Assembly (NCBI GenBank): GCA_964304625.1
Contig: OZ199838.1
Location: forward strand, 11,656,001 to 11,720,000
Reading direction: 5' to 3'
Source of the DNA: Kudoa neothunni
Lineage: Eukaryota; Cnidaria
DNA length: 64,000 bases
The notes under the pieces are model-generated. The model worked only from the letters and a program-made list of their open reading frames with translations, searched no databases and was not told the DNA's origin. The translations under genes and the position numbers were made by a program. Shown here piece by piece: positions 13,128 through 24,600 of the stretch (its first letter is position 1; each line of letters begins with the position of its first letter).

Positions 13128-13315
13128 TTTTTTGTTTGTAGTTTTGTAGTGTATTTTCTGTGTTGCTGCATGCGTAGCTTTTGTTTAGATTTGGCCATGG
13201 GTTTACAGATTATTATTAACTTGAAAATCGAACCAGTCTAAATATTCTCTGAGAAATGGTCTTTATTTCTCGATTAGTTTTGCGCGTTTTTCAACGTCAT
13301 ACTTATTTAATTTAA

Positions 13316-15526
13316 CTCATTTTATGTACATACACCAAGTTATTTTGGGATATAAATACACTCCATATTTTTTTTTGATAAAACAAATAATAAAAATATT
13401 GTTAATTTGAGAAAATTTTAGATAATCCTATCGAATAAATTTGGGTAATTAGCCACAAACTGTTTTAATTGTCATTCGCGTACGCGCAATAAGTTTAAGA
13501 TGTCTCTATTTTGGCATATATTTTGAATATTTATTAAATTTACTCCCTTATTTTTTCGTCAAACTATGCTTAAGTTACGGATAAGTAATCATAACGCCTA
13601 TATATCAAAAAACACATGCAAAATACTCCTAAATGACAAGAAAATAGAATGAATGTTAGTGTTAATGATTCAAACATATCGTACAAATATATTTTGAGTG
13701 GTGCTTACAACAAGGAGAAGAACAGATATCACATCTTACTGTTGTTTTTCTGTCTTTTTTCTTATACAAAATCGACATCTGGAATAATTGATGTTGATTG
13801 ATGAATCTCTGGATGTATTTAACGGGTTAACTGGTATCAAGTTTTGGTTTTTCCTTGAAACTAATGGACCAGCTAACTGTTCAACTATCATTTTTAGGAA
13901 ATCCCTCCTCATAAGATTTGACGAATTAGATACGCTTTTGTAAATACAAAAAGTGATGATAAATGAAATGTCCAACATTAAAAAAACGACGAGTGACCAA
14001 CGACGTGTGATTCTTTTCATACTCACTGATGCTAACAATCTAGCAATCGTATGAACCCCACCTTTTATAGCGTTAAAGTAAACTACAACATCAGGTTTAT
14101 GTGGCGGTTCTGTCGCTGTGTGAACGTTGGCCGTCGAAGACCAAAGCATATAGACTGGTTTATTTTTGCGCGTTAGGTATCTTAATATCATTTTTTGCCG
14201 TGAAAAATAAATTTGGAATAATTAATGGGGCTGTTTTTTTAGGTTGCAAGTAGGAAAAGATTTCCCTTTTATTTGAGGTTATCGTCCCAACTACCGTAAT
14301 TCTTCCCTCGAGCAAATCTTCGGCCAGCTCAACCAAGGTAAATAAATTGTCACACACTAAATTCCTCCCCGAACCATAAAACGGTTCTAATAGCTGTAAA
14401 ACAATATTTTTACCACCGTTAACTGCTCTAACAACTTCATTATTTCTTTTCCCCCAATACACACTTACGTTAGATACATAGGTTGATTCAGGATCGACCA
14501 ACAAAAAAATTTGATTCCGTATTTGGCTGGCTTCGACAGCATATACTGTTTAAATTTGCAGCGACCTCTGAAAACAACTTATTGCTCGTCGATGCAGGGA
14601 TCTTCTCAAGTATGAAAGCTTCGAATGAGTAAATTATGCCAAATATTCCATAATTCGCGGATATGACAAAATTTATCGGTTCCCAAGTCGTCAAAATGGA
14701 GAGATCGCATTATTTGTCTAAATCGATTAAAAGTAAATAAATCGCGGTAAATCTTTCTCCCTTCATCTGGGCCAGATAGTTCCAAAATAGGTTCTTAATT
14801 ATCCCTATGTACACCTATCAACAAAAGACATCCGATAAAGCCATCCAATTCCATTTGGTCTAACTCTGTCCAGGCATTGCCGAAAATGTGTTCTCCGCAT
14901 TGATTTGTGTATTTAAAAACAATTTCATACATTTTTTCGTTAAAAAATACTCGGAACAAATCAGTTGCATTATTTGCATGTTGAGATATCCAAGGAGCAA
15001 TACTGAAGCGATTATACATCGTGTTTTCGGCTGCTGTTCTAATGGGTAAGGGAGGTTCAATCTCCCACAAAGTTCCATTTTTATCCAAAATTGAATTTAT
15101 CTGGATATTTGAATCAACATCGTAACCATTCGATGAAATATCATCCGTAAGAAAATAATCGTTGTCTGATGAATCAGTATCAGAGCAGCTCCCACTATAA
15201 TCACTAAAACTCATTCGAAAGTAAATAATTCTGTGCAAGCTCGTAAATAAATTAAAAGTAATGTTTGTTGATTTGCTCAAAATTTATTCAATAAGATTCT
15301 CTCAAAACTTGCACAAAGATATATTTTAACATTTTATATAGTTTTGTTGGAAGGAATAATAAAGATAATTTTTTCCCTAATTATAAAAAATAAAATTTAA
15401 ATTTTAGTAGAAAAAAATATTTTTGGATTAGAAAGGTCCGTTAAAGAGATTTTGATATTTTATGTGGTACAAAATTGAAGTCTAGAATCGTTTGGGGTAT
15501 AAATATACACTATATTTTATAGAGTG
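13316..15526 (-). mobile_element. Decayed piggyBac-family transposon
   Basis: The transposase is read on the minus strand in successive frames from about 15215 (start MSFSDYSGSCSD) to about 13740. In order these are: an acidic N-terminus, MELDGFIGCLLLIGVHRDN, the DEQ catalytic region near 14560, KNIVLQLLEPFYGSGRNLVCDN near 14370 (second Asp), and RRWSLVVFLMLDISFI followed by a Cys-containing C-terminus (SRCRFCIRKK). Several frameshifts and stops make it inactive. The right end is TATAGAGTG followed by TTAA (15527-15530). The left end is uncertain; TTAA at 13312-13315 is the best candidate. Confidence 0.75.
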
Positions 15527-15530
15527 TTAA

Positions 15531-16883
15531 ATCTATTGCTTACATACTCATTATTGTAAAATAGAAACTTAAAGGAGTTAAATTGTTGATAACTGTTTAA
15601 AAAAATAAGATATAAACTTCAAAATAAAGTTACGTCGATATTAAATAAGAAATCAAATTAAGATAGAATTACTGCGGGAGTTCGTTCCTTAGATCATAAA
15701 TACATGAGCGGTATTTAATGTGGGTCTTTTTTATCCTAATAAATTGTTAGATTGTAGAGATGGAACATGTTAAAATTTTGAATAATTTGAAAAAATACTG
15801 GGATTAATAGATTATTAGAAAAAATGAATATAATATGTCAAAATGTGAAGATGATTTCAACAAAAGCAAAAATGAGATGTTCATCAAAAGATAATTTCAA
15901 AATGGCTTCAATATTATCATAAGAGAGGGTGTATGAAAATCTAATTGCTACATTGCATTTACACATTTGGATGGAATGCATATTAAATAAATTATTTCCC
16001 ATAATAAATAATGATAGGCGATTATATTAGCTAAAAATTATTTTAGTAGAGGGTTACGAAGAGTTTAATTTGAAAAATTTATACCAATGCATTAAATTTA
16101 GACTCCAAAATTATCCAGTGTATAAAGTTTATCGGTTCCACATTTAAATCTAAAAAATCCCAAGTGTACTCGATAAGACGTGAAGCGATAGATCAGCTCG
16201 TTACACATTCATTTCGCGAAAATTGTTTAACCATTTATCAATGTTTAAATATTAAAACTTAAGAAATAAAGCAAGAAGACTTTTACAGTAATGAGAGTTA
16301 AATTCATTTTAAAAAACAATTTCTGGTTTCTCATTATCATTATCATACCGCAATTTGTATTACAATGAATCTGTGGCCAATTGATGAGAATCAACGGTTA
16401 ACACAATTTGCATAGTTCCTAGGGAAAACTCAATTAAGTTTACTTCCATAATAACGTGAAAAAGTGTCTAATAAAGATTATAGGCTAAAATATCAGTAAA
16501 AATAAAAATATACTTCTCACTCTATACTCAATACTAATACTGTAATAATTGTTTTAAATAAAATGATTAAAAATATTGTATCTATTAAAATAATGAAGAT
16601 ATTATAGAAAATATTTGCGTTGGTTTTAATAAATGTTGGGAAAATTTTTTATTACTGAAGCAGCCGATAACAGATATACTAAAGGAATAGATACGTGTAT
16701 TCTAAAAATATCAGAAGGATATTGATAGCATAATAGTTTGGATTCTCTATTGAAACAAGGAATAAGAGATTTATAAAATTAACACCTTAAACAGACAAAA
16801 TTTAAAAAAATAGTTGAATTAGAATGAGTTAAACTTTCAAAAACCAGTTCTACGTTATAAAGCTCTAACGATTAGAACAATGT
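15531..16883. other. AT-rich intergenic region
   Basis: No gene, repeat or RNA signal recognised. Confidence 0.5.
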
Positions 16884-17871
16884 TCAAAAAAGTCCATTTT
16901 TATGAGCCAAAAACCACATGAGAGCTGAGTTACAACCGGAAACCCTTGGCTGGTCGGATTCGGTGAGAAATCGTTTTATGTCATTGACTGGAAGATAAAA
17001 TAACTCAATATCCTCTCCTTCGGTTTCCAATCCACCTCCAACTCCTGTATGATCGTCGTCGGTCACTTCTGCATAAAATAGATGAGCTAGAATCGGAAAA
17101 ATTAGGTCATAATGAAAAATTTTTGGTAAAGATGGCTACAAAATCTTGCACTAATATCGACCGAAGTGTGCACTTTCCACACTAATTTCAGAGTGGAGTT
17201 GTTTTGAATTTTATAGCCGGATTCTTCGTACACCTCACGAACGGCAGTTTGAGCGGGTTCTTCGTTGCCATCGATAAGGCCGGCAATACACTCATAGGTA
17301 AAACCACAACCACCGGAAGGGTATTGGTTAGGAATGTGGTTTTTAAGTTCATTTTTTGGATAGTTCTGATCGCAAATCAAAGATTTTAGTAGAGATCGGT
17401 TTCTTTGTAAATACACGCCTAAATAAAAAAAGATTAAAGTTAATTTGTAATAATCAGACCAAATTTACATGGTCTAAATTGCTTCACAAGCACCAAACTA
17501 TCCCGAGTTGTGTTATACAGAAGAATGGAAACTCTAAATACAAATATCAAGTGAATAATACATTATTATTTGAATGAAGTTATAAATTACGAATCTCTCG
17601 AAAGAATAAGATCCCATGAAAACGGCAAATTGTCCTATGTATAAAAAGCAGTCATACCAACATGGATTTCATATACCATATCCAAAATAAAAAATACCCG
17701 TTTAAATTGAAATCGTTTCGAACGAATATACAAACTATTTTGACAATCTACAAAACTGCATTCGCTAATTTTATAATTTGATAGTTTTTTTTGATCTGAG
17801 AAGTTCGCCATAAGTGATATTCGGGTGATACTACTAAGATTAGATTGGATTAAAGGTAAAATGCGTAACAT
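16884..17871 (-). CDS. NUDT14: Nudix hydrolase, UDP-sugar pyrophosphatase type
   Basis: Five exons (17698-17871, 17591-17634, 17469-17533, 17140-17418, 16884-17086) give 254 residues. The Nudix box is complete: GLIDGNEEPAQTAVREVYEE followed by SGY fits G-x5-E-x7-R-E-U-x-E-E-x-G-U. WDLILSRDSVSILLYNTTRD then SLVLVKQFRP aligns with the NUDT14 segment WDFMKTHDSVTVLLF...SLVLVKQFRP. HLFYAEVTDDDHTGVGGGLE aligns with its TEVTDAQ...GPGGG block. NUDT14 cleaves UDP-glucose and other UDP-sugars to UMP and sugar-1-phosphate. The first Met gives a basic, hydrophobic leader (MLRILPLIQ...); the second Met, 20 residues in, is the alternative start. The donor of intron 4 was chosen as TTTT|GTAGCC because it restores the family's exact spacing. 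Related ADP-sugar hydrolases (NUDT5) are a less likely identity. Confidence 0.85.
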
Positions 17872-18104
17872 TTTAATAAAGTTGTTTAAATTGAGTTATA
17901 AGCACCAACCTCTTATGTTCACTACCTAAAATCCATTTACTGCTCATGCGCAAACTTAAATTATTATTTTCTCCAACAGACACAATTTTAATTGGGCATG
18001 GATATTTTTAATCTTAAATATTATTTACGCTTGCGCATTGTTCATTTTTAGTCACAGTAACTCTTATTTACAGTTGTTATATAAAGTTTATTTTTTAGAC
18101 TCTG

Positions 18105-18160
18105 CTGTATTTAATTATTTTCGGCCCATCGTTACTGCTGTTGGGGCCAAAAAGGCTAAT
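18105..18160. repeat. Short hairpin sharing a core with the 62.5 kb palindrome
   Basis: TATTTAATTATTTTCGGCCC, then GGGGCCAAAAAGGC a few bases later, forms a GGCCC/GGGCC hairpin. Nearly the same words occur at 62491-62526. It may be the left end of the Merlin element that follows, or a related MITE. Confidence 0.3.
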
Positions 18161-18284
18161 ACCTACGATAGATCTAATTAATCCGGATTATTTATCGTTC
18201 TAGCGCGACTTAATTTTAGGATTGAAATTAAGCACGGAAATAGTTGTTTCTGTATCAAAAGTTTAATGCGTTGAACTAAGCAAA

Positions 18285-18402
18285 ATGGATGCTTCATTTA
18301 TCGATATTCTAAAGTATGATAATGAATATTGTATTAAGTTATTCCGTCATTTTGGTCTGTTGAATTATGGACCTACATGCTCCGGTATTCATATGAAATT
18401 AA
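18285..18402 (+). mobile_element. Merlin (IS1016-like) transposase, 5' part
   Basis: An open frame starting MDASFIDILKYDNEYCIKLF and running to GLLNYGPTCSGIHMKL has the layout of a Merlin transposase N-terminus: a short helix, then the first part of a zinc-ribbon-like domain. It is cut at TTAA (18399-18402) by the piggyBac element. The continuation is on the other side from 20794. Confidence 0.6.
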
Positions 18403-18533
18403 CCCGTATAGACTCGGTATCCTTTGTCTTTAAGTTACAAAGCTATAATTTTACAAGTACTCTCAAAATACGTTTATGAATTATATATTTTAGAATAAAA
18501 AAATATCTTTGTTTTAACATACCCTTTAACATG

Positions 18534-18547
18534 TTGCGTTAACGCAA
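18534..18547. repeat. Subterminal palindrome, left side of the piggyBac
   Basis: TTGCGTTAACGCAA is a perfect 14-bp palindrome. The same core recurs at 20762-20777 near the right end, which suggests a transposase- or host-factor-binding subterminal site. Confidence 0.5.
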
Positions 18548-20761
18548 TATATAATCTACAGTGACCATAGGGATTAACGGATTAAATTTATTTATAATCG
18601 TATACATATTTTTTTCTGAAAAAAACACATATGAAAATAATAAAGTAATTGAGTATAAGGTATTAGTTATTGAAGTTTGTTAAAACAAATAGGGTGATAC
18701 GACAAACAAACACAATATTAGACTTGCAAATTTTGCATCTTGCTCTTTTTTCATCCGCACGTCGCTTAATAGTTTTATCGCCACATAAATTGTGTGTAAA
18801 TTGGAAAGATACCGAGAACATGCGTTTTCTTGTTGTATCGAATTTGACAGTCAAAAGTTTTGACACGAGCGTTTTTCGAAACATAAGGGAATCCCCAGTA
18901 TCAGGATGGAGCAGTTTAAATATTTTTTGTAAATTGGAAACTGCCATGTTGATATAATTGCAAAATATATTCGAATACCACTTTTTTCCAGTTATTGAAA
19001 TTCTGTAGATGACAATAGCTGAATCGAGTGAACCAACGCCACCCATATAACAATTATAACTGGCAACAACGTTTGGCATTGGAATCTATACGTCTCTTTT
19101 ATTACCCTTAGAATACCTTCTGGCATTCATTATTGGTTCAGTTTGATCAGAATTTGCCCCTATAATAACTGGCCTGGTATCGTTCCATTTAACCAGCATC
19201 ACTTTGTTGGCATTGTATGATTCAAAGAAACCACGATTTTCTTTGTTGAAAACGGTGTCGCATGTAAATGGACATTTCAGGGTCCTATTTTGTCGAACCG
19301 TTCCGGTGGCTTTTATGTTTAAAGAAGACAGGTAGTTTAAAAGTCCCACTGAGGCGAAGAAATTGTCGAAATAAAACTCGTAGAGTCTAGGATATTCGAC
19401 CAATTTCACAAAGTTTTTTACGACACTGCCACCTAGCCCTAATTTTTTATCTAAGTTTGTTCTTTTCCACAATAAATATCTGTGGAGAAGACATAGCCAT
19501 TGTACGAACAAAGACACCAACATTTAAAACCAAAATTGACTGGTTTACCTTCTATATACATTTTCGCGGAATGATGTCCAAAATAAGGTATCATTTGTTC
19601 GTCGATGGAAAGACATCTCCAAAAGTAACCGAATCGTTGAAAGGCTTGGTTCAAGATGTTTATATAATTCCTAACTTTTAACAAGCTATCATTTTTATAT
19701 GCATCATCAAAAAGTAAATTATTGTTGCATAAGTGAATATATTTTTTTATTTGTATGAATCTTTTGTTGGACGTACATTTCTTTACTGGTTTAACACCAC
19801 AATCCATACCTTCTTCCCAATACATTCGTTGTCTTGGACGAGTGTTATAACCACTCAATACCAAAATTCCGATAAAATTCATCAATTCATCTTTTTCAAT
19901 ATCAAAATCGTTATTTTGGCCGGCGTATGTGCCACTTTCTTTAATAATCAAATTTAAAACATTGGAGTCAAAGAACAATTAAAAAATCTCGCGTTCATCC
20001 ATTGCAACAATCGTGGGTTCAAATTCAACCAAGTAAAAGTCACAACCATCTAATAAAATACTTAAGATTATGTATAAAAACCTTTTCGTTTGTACCTTCC
20101 AGAGAAATATCTGGATCCCTATTGGATACAGATCTGTTTGAGTAATCATTTAGCTCCCAACAGATTAATTCGTCTTTAAATATCGTCAAAATCTTTATCA
20201 ATTACTTCCACTTGACATGATATTTCTTTGTTGAGTTGATTATCGATGAAAGTATTCGTGCCCTCGTCATTTGTACTTTCGTTATCAGTTACAACATCAA
20301 CCCTTTCTGGAGGAATAATAACTATATCGATCAGATTTTCATCCAAATTTTCTTCGATCTCATTTATTACGTCGAGGTATAGATTATACCGCTTGTTCTC
20401 CATTTTATGACAGAATTGCCGCCATTGATTATATGTTACGTGTGCGCAACAAAAATTGATCCTTATATTAAACTTTAAAGGAAACTTTTTAGATCACTTC
20501 TTTCATTTTTAGTACAATTATCATATCATGATCTAATTATTTTTAGATTATTGGCATCATTGAGTTTAACGCTGTGCAATAAATGTAAGAATATGAAAAC
20601 CCTTAAGAGATGATCTTTTGTGCGTTTAATTATAGTCACATTTTAAATTGCATAAATTATTATTCTTCTATAAAATAAAAATTTATGAATTCTTCCAAGA
20701 ATTAAATCAGTTTTGTGTCATCGTACCCACTAACGTATGAGACAAATAACAACAAAGTTTC

Positions 20762-20777
20762 GTTGCGTTAACGCAAC
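20762..20777. repeat. Subterminal palindrome, right side of the piggyBac
   Basis: GTTGCGTTAACGCAAC is a perfect 16-bp palindrome 16 bp from the right end. It matches the one at 18534-18547. Confidence 0.5.
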
Positions 20778-20793
20778 ATATAGTCTATATGGG

Positions 20794-21120
20794 TTAATGA
20801 GAAGACATCAGGTAATCGATGGATTCGTTAATTTTTGTCCAGAATGCAAAAGGCAAGAAACTGTCGGGAAAAACTCATTTTTTCAAAATAGTCATCTGAG
20901 ACTTCATATAATATTAAAATTGATATTTTATTATTCCTATGATATTTCTTCACACAAGTTTATTGATAAAAATTTGGTTTCTGTTATTGTTCTCGACGTT
21001 ATTACGCCATCGCTCTTTGATAAGAAAAGTTGTTCGTGGCGATCATGTTCCAATTTTGTTTCAATTTAAGGCTTTCGAACATCCACGTAGGCGTGTTGGC
21101 AGCAAATCAAAATAAACGTT
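20794..21120 (+). mobile_element. Merlin (IS1016-like) transposase, 3' part
   Basis: It continues the frame interrupted at 18402. LMRRHQVIDGFVNFCPECKR supplies the second Cys pair of the zinc ribbon, followed by SFFQNSHLRLHIILKLIFYYS typical of Merlin N-terminal regions. A degraded ...ITPSLFDKK probably corresponds to the EIDESLF first catalytic block. The frame then breaks (VVRGDHVPILFQFKAFEHPR in another frame), and the rest of the catalytic domain is missing. The right terminal repeat was not found. Confidence 0.6.
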
Positions 21121-21660
21121 GATTTAATCGTCGAATTTTTCAAAAATAAAATCAAAAGCAGCGATCCCTAATTATAACTCATATTCTTTATTCAAGTAAT
21201 TTAAGATGCCAACTCAATTTATTATCGATGTTTGTTGCTTGAAAATAAATTGAAAATTTATATATTCCAGAACGCCAGAAATACTAAATTTAGATAACGA
21301 AAATAATTCAAAAAATTTTACATGGTTGTATTAATGCGCTCAATCTATTTATCCCAACAATCTTTCATCCATATTTCCAAAAAATTTACTCTTTACGTAA
21401 TATTAAATAAAATACATGATTATTGTATATATATATAATTAAAATTTTTTATTATAAAATCACATCCCAATTTAATTTCATATTATGTATTCACATGCAT
21501 TCTTAAATAATAATGATAAAATTAACACAACCTCTCAAAATAAAATGTTGAACAAATCGTTGCGTTTAGAATAATTTGGAATAACAAATAATATTAGTTG
21601 GAACTATTAACTAGTTTTATAAATAAAATTTAGTGTCCATACTTCGCCTATAATTTTCCG
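21121..21660. other. AT-rich upstream region of CWC22
   Basis: No coding or repeat signal beyond short AT runs. Confidence 0.5.
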
Positions 21661-21674
21661 ACGCGCGCGCAGGC
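21661..21674. promoter_or_regulatory. GCGC-rich (NRF1-like) box at the CWC22 start
   Basis: ACGCGCGCGCAGGC lies 15 bp upstream of the CWC22 start codon in otherwise AT-rich DNA. Position and composition suggest a core promoter or initiator-proximal element. Confidence 0.45.
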
Positions 21675-21688
21675 AAAGAATATTGGAC

Positions 21689-24600
21689 ATGGCTGACGGT
21701 GAGGTAAACGAAAACGATGCTTCTCAAAAGAAACCATTAGCTCCACAAGGTGACTTTTATAAAATGAAACTATAAAATGATAACCTATATACGGAAATAC
21801 ATTGATTTCTGTTTAAATTACTATATCTTCGTTTAGGTATGTACATACCTCCAGCAAGGATGCAGATGTATCTTGAGCAAATGGAGACTGACAAAAAAAC
21901 GTGATTTTAATTTGATTTACAGTTTTTTAATTGTACCACAATTAAGTGAAGAATACCAGAGAATGGCTTGGGAAACAATGAAGAAAAGTATATTTGGACT
22001 CATCAATAAAGTAATTTATGCATCCTCTATATATTTTTGGCAGTTTATTTGTGTATAACGCCTTGATTAGCTATTTTATTACTTCAAAATTATTGTACTG
22101 TATCCCAAATAAAATCCGTGCATATTTTACTATTTATTTGATATTTTATGAATTACGTCAGTTAATTTTACTTTTTAATCCAAAATAAACATAATATTAA
22201 TCTAATTTTCTAACTATTTTTTGATGTGTTACATCGTCAAATGAAATAAGACTAAATAATGAACCTTAACTCTTAATTTGAGTTAAATATTGATAGAGTT
22301 ATTCCTGCTTTGAAATATCAGATAAAATACTTATAAACAGCCTCCAAGAGATTTTTGTACTTTTTTGTAAAATTTTATCCTTGGTGTTGAACTCTAAAAG
22401 TATGTTATCATTATTCAAATTTTTATATCATATCTATGTTAGAAATAGTTATCTATAGATTTATCTAAAAGTTAAGTTTTATCTGTACCCTATAAATAAG
22501 AATTGGGGACGTAAATAATGCCGGAAGCGCAAGCGCCCATTGAATATAACATTTAATTTGATGGGCCAATAACAACCGTATTGTAATGACCAAGATAAAT
22601 GAATTCGAGTTATCATAATAGTGATTGTATTTTCAACATAACTTGGGAAGTTGGAATTACAATTGTCACCATTATAAAAGAATGTTAAAATCGATCACCT
22701 CAATAACAATAATGATAATGAATTATTTGTTGGATCTAATTTTACTCTGTGAATAGGTTAACATTGCCAATATTTCATTTGTCGCTCAAGAAATTTTCCA
22801 AGAAAACCTGGTTAGAGGAAGGTATATTTTGCGTTGTTTCTGCATTTTCCAAATAAATCGATAAATCTGAAGGGGAATTCTTTGTTACTGTGTGATGCGA
22901 GCACAAGTGATGTCTCCTATGTACACCCATATATTTGCCGCGCTTATGGCTATTATAAATACAAAAGTAATTGAAATTTTTGTTGTATGAAGAAGTTAAC
23001 ATGTATAATTTGTTTTAATGCAGTTTCCTCGAAATGGTGAACTTTTGCTACGAAGATTAGTCATTCAATTTAGAAGAGCTTTTAAACGAAACGAAAAGGC
23101 AATTTATCTTTGAGCTAACACGTTTACATTTTTCCTTAGAATGTGTGCATTAATAGTTCAAAATTCATTGCTCATCTGGTCAATCAAAATGTGGTATGTT
23201 TATTCACACTTACTATGTGCTTATTGAAGCTTCGTCATTCAAATTTCAATATGCGATAAAATATTATAGGCACATGAAATTTTGGCGCTTGAAATTCTCA
23301 CTCTCCTACTTCAAAATCCTTCGAACGATAGTATTGAAGTTGCTGTAATTAGAGAATTAGAATGAAAATATGTTGTTTGAGTGATTTATAAAATAAAATG
23401 TAGGTGAGTTTTTTGAAGGAGGTGGGTGCAAAATTACAAATCGTATCTCCTAAAGGATCCAATGGTATTTTGAAACGTGTGAAAACCTGTCTAGTTAAAT
23501 TTTTATCGTAGCTGTGTTTGAAAGGTTGAGAAACATATTACATGATGCGGATGTGGAATTTCGTGTTCAATACATGATTGAAGTTATTTTTGCGATAAGG
23601 AAGAATGGTTTTAAAGTAGAAACCCATTTATTATTGAATGTTATCATATTAAATATTATACTAATTAGGATTTTCCCGTTATTGTTCCCGAGCTTGACCT
23701 TATTCTTGAAGAAGATCAGATCACCCATCTCATTCGTTTGGACGATAATGGCAGCACTGATGATATTCTTAGTATTATTGCTATTTTAGGAATTATTTAT
23801 GTTCCAAATTGTTAGATATATTCAAGTATGATCCCAATTATGAACAAAATGAGGAGAAATATAGCGCGATTAAACGAGGTTTATTTTTTAAAAAGATTTG
23901 TGGAGTGAATCGGTTATTGTTGACCAAATTAAATCTAGAAATTCTCGAAGATTCTGGTGACGAAGAAGACCAAGATTTGGATACAATTTTCGATGAAGAT
24001 AATAAAGATAACGAATCAGAAGATGATGGTGAAATTTCGGATGATAATGAAGAACAAACTCAGACCAATTCCAACAATGGAATCATCGATAAGACCGAAA
24101 CCGATAACGTTGCGTTACGTCGTCTTGTTTACTTGGTTATCCAATCAAGTTTGGATTTTGAGGAGTGTGCTCACAAATTGGTCAAAGTTCAGTTGAAACC
24201 CAATCAAGAAGTGAGTTTAATTTGATAATATTTTACAGTGTGAATCGTCATTCCAGTTAATATTACCAAATTTTAAGCATTTTACGTAATTTTTAAAAGA
24301 TAAAATTTTACTTTAACATATAAAATGCGTCAGCTTACAATTGATTCACTTACGCGCGCTCAACAGGAGATGAATTAGTATGTGGAAATTTATTTTTTTA
24401 AATAATGAATAATTTTTGTTGGACTCAACTTTAATGCGCAGTTCAAATACTATTAAATCTGTAACGTAATATCGAAAAGTTGTGGAAAATTTGCATGCAT
24501 TTAATTTGCCGCCAAGGTCCAAATTAATTTTTAAAATTATTTTATAATCGAATTAATGCAGTAGAAACAGTCGATCCTGTATTTTAATAGCCCCTATTAT

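Larger units (their letters stand above)
18403..20793 (-). mobile_element. piggyBac-family transposon inserted in a Merlin element
   Basis: The ends are CCCGTATAGACT (left) and CCCATATAGACT (right, inverted), each flanked by TTAA (18399-18402, 20794-20797), the piggyBac target duplication. Minus-strand transposase pieces lie at 20176-20403 (acidic N-terminus), 19451-19978, 19086-19523 and 18663-19079. They contain SIDEQMIPYFGHH (first Asp) and EFYFDNFFAS (second Asp). The third site reads MGGVGSLDSAI where the family has GGVD, so this Asp is Gly. The Cys-rich end (KRARCKICKSN) is present. At least three frame breaks plus that substitution make it inactive. A perfect palindrome around GCGTTAACGC occurs just inside both ends. 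Confidence 0.85.
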
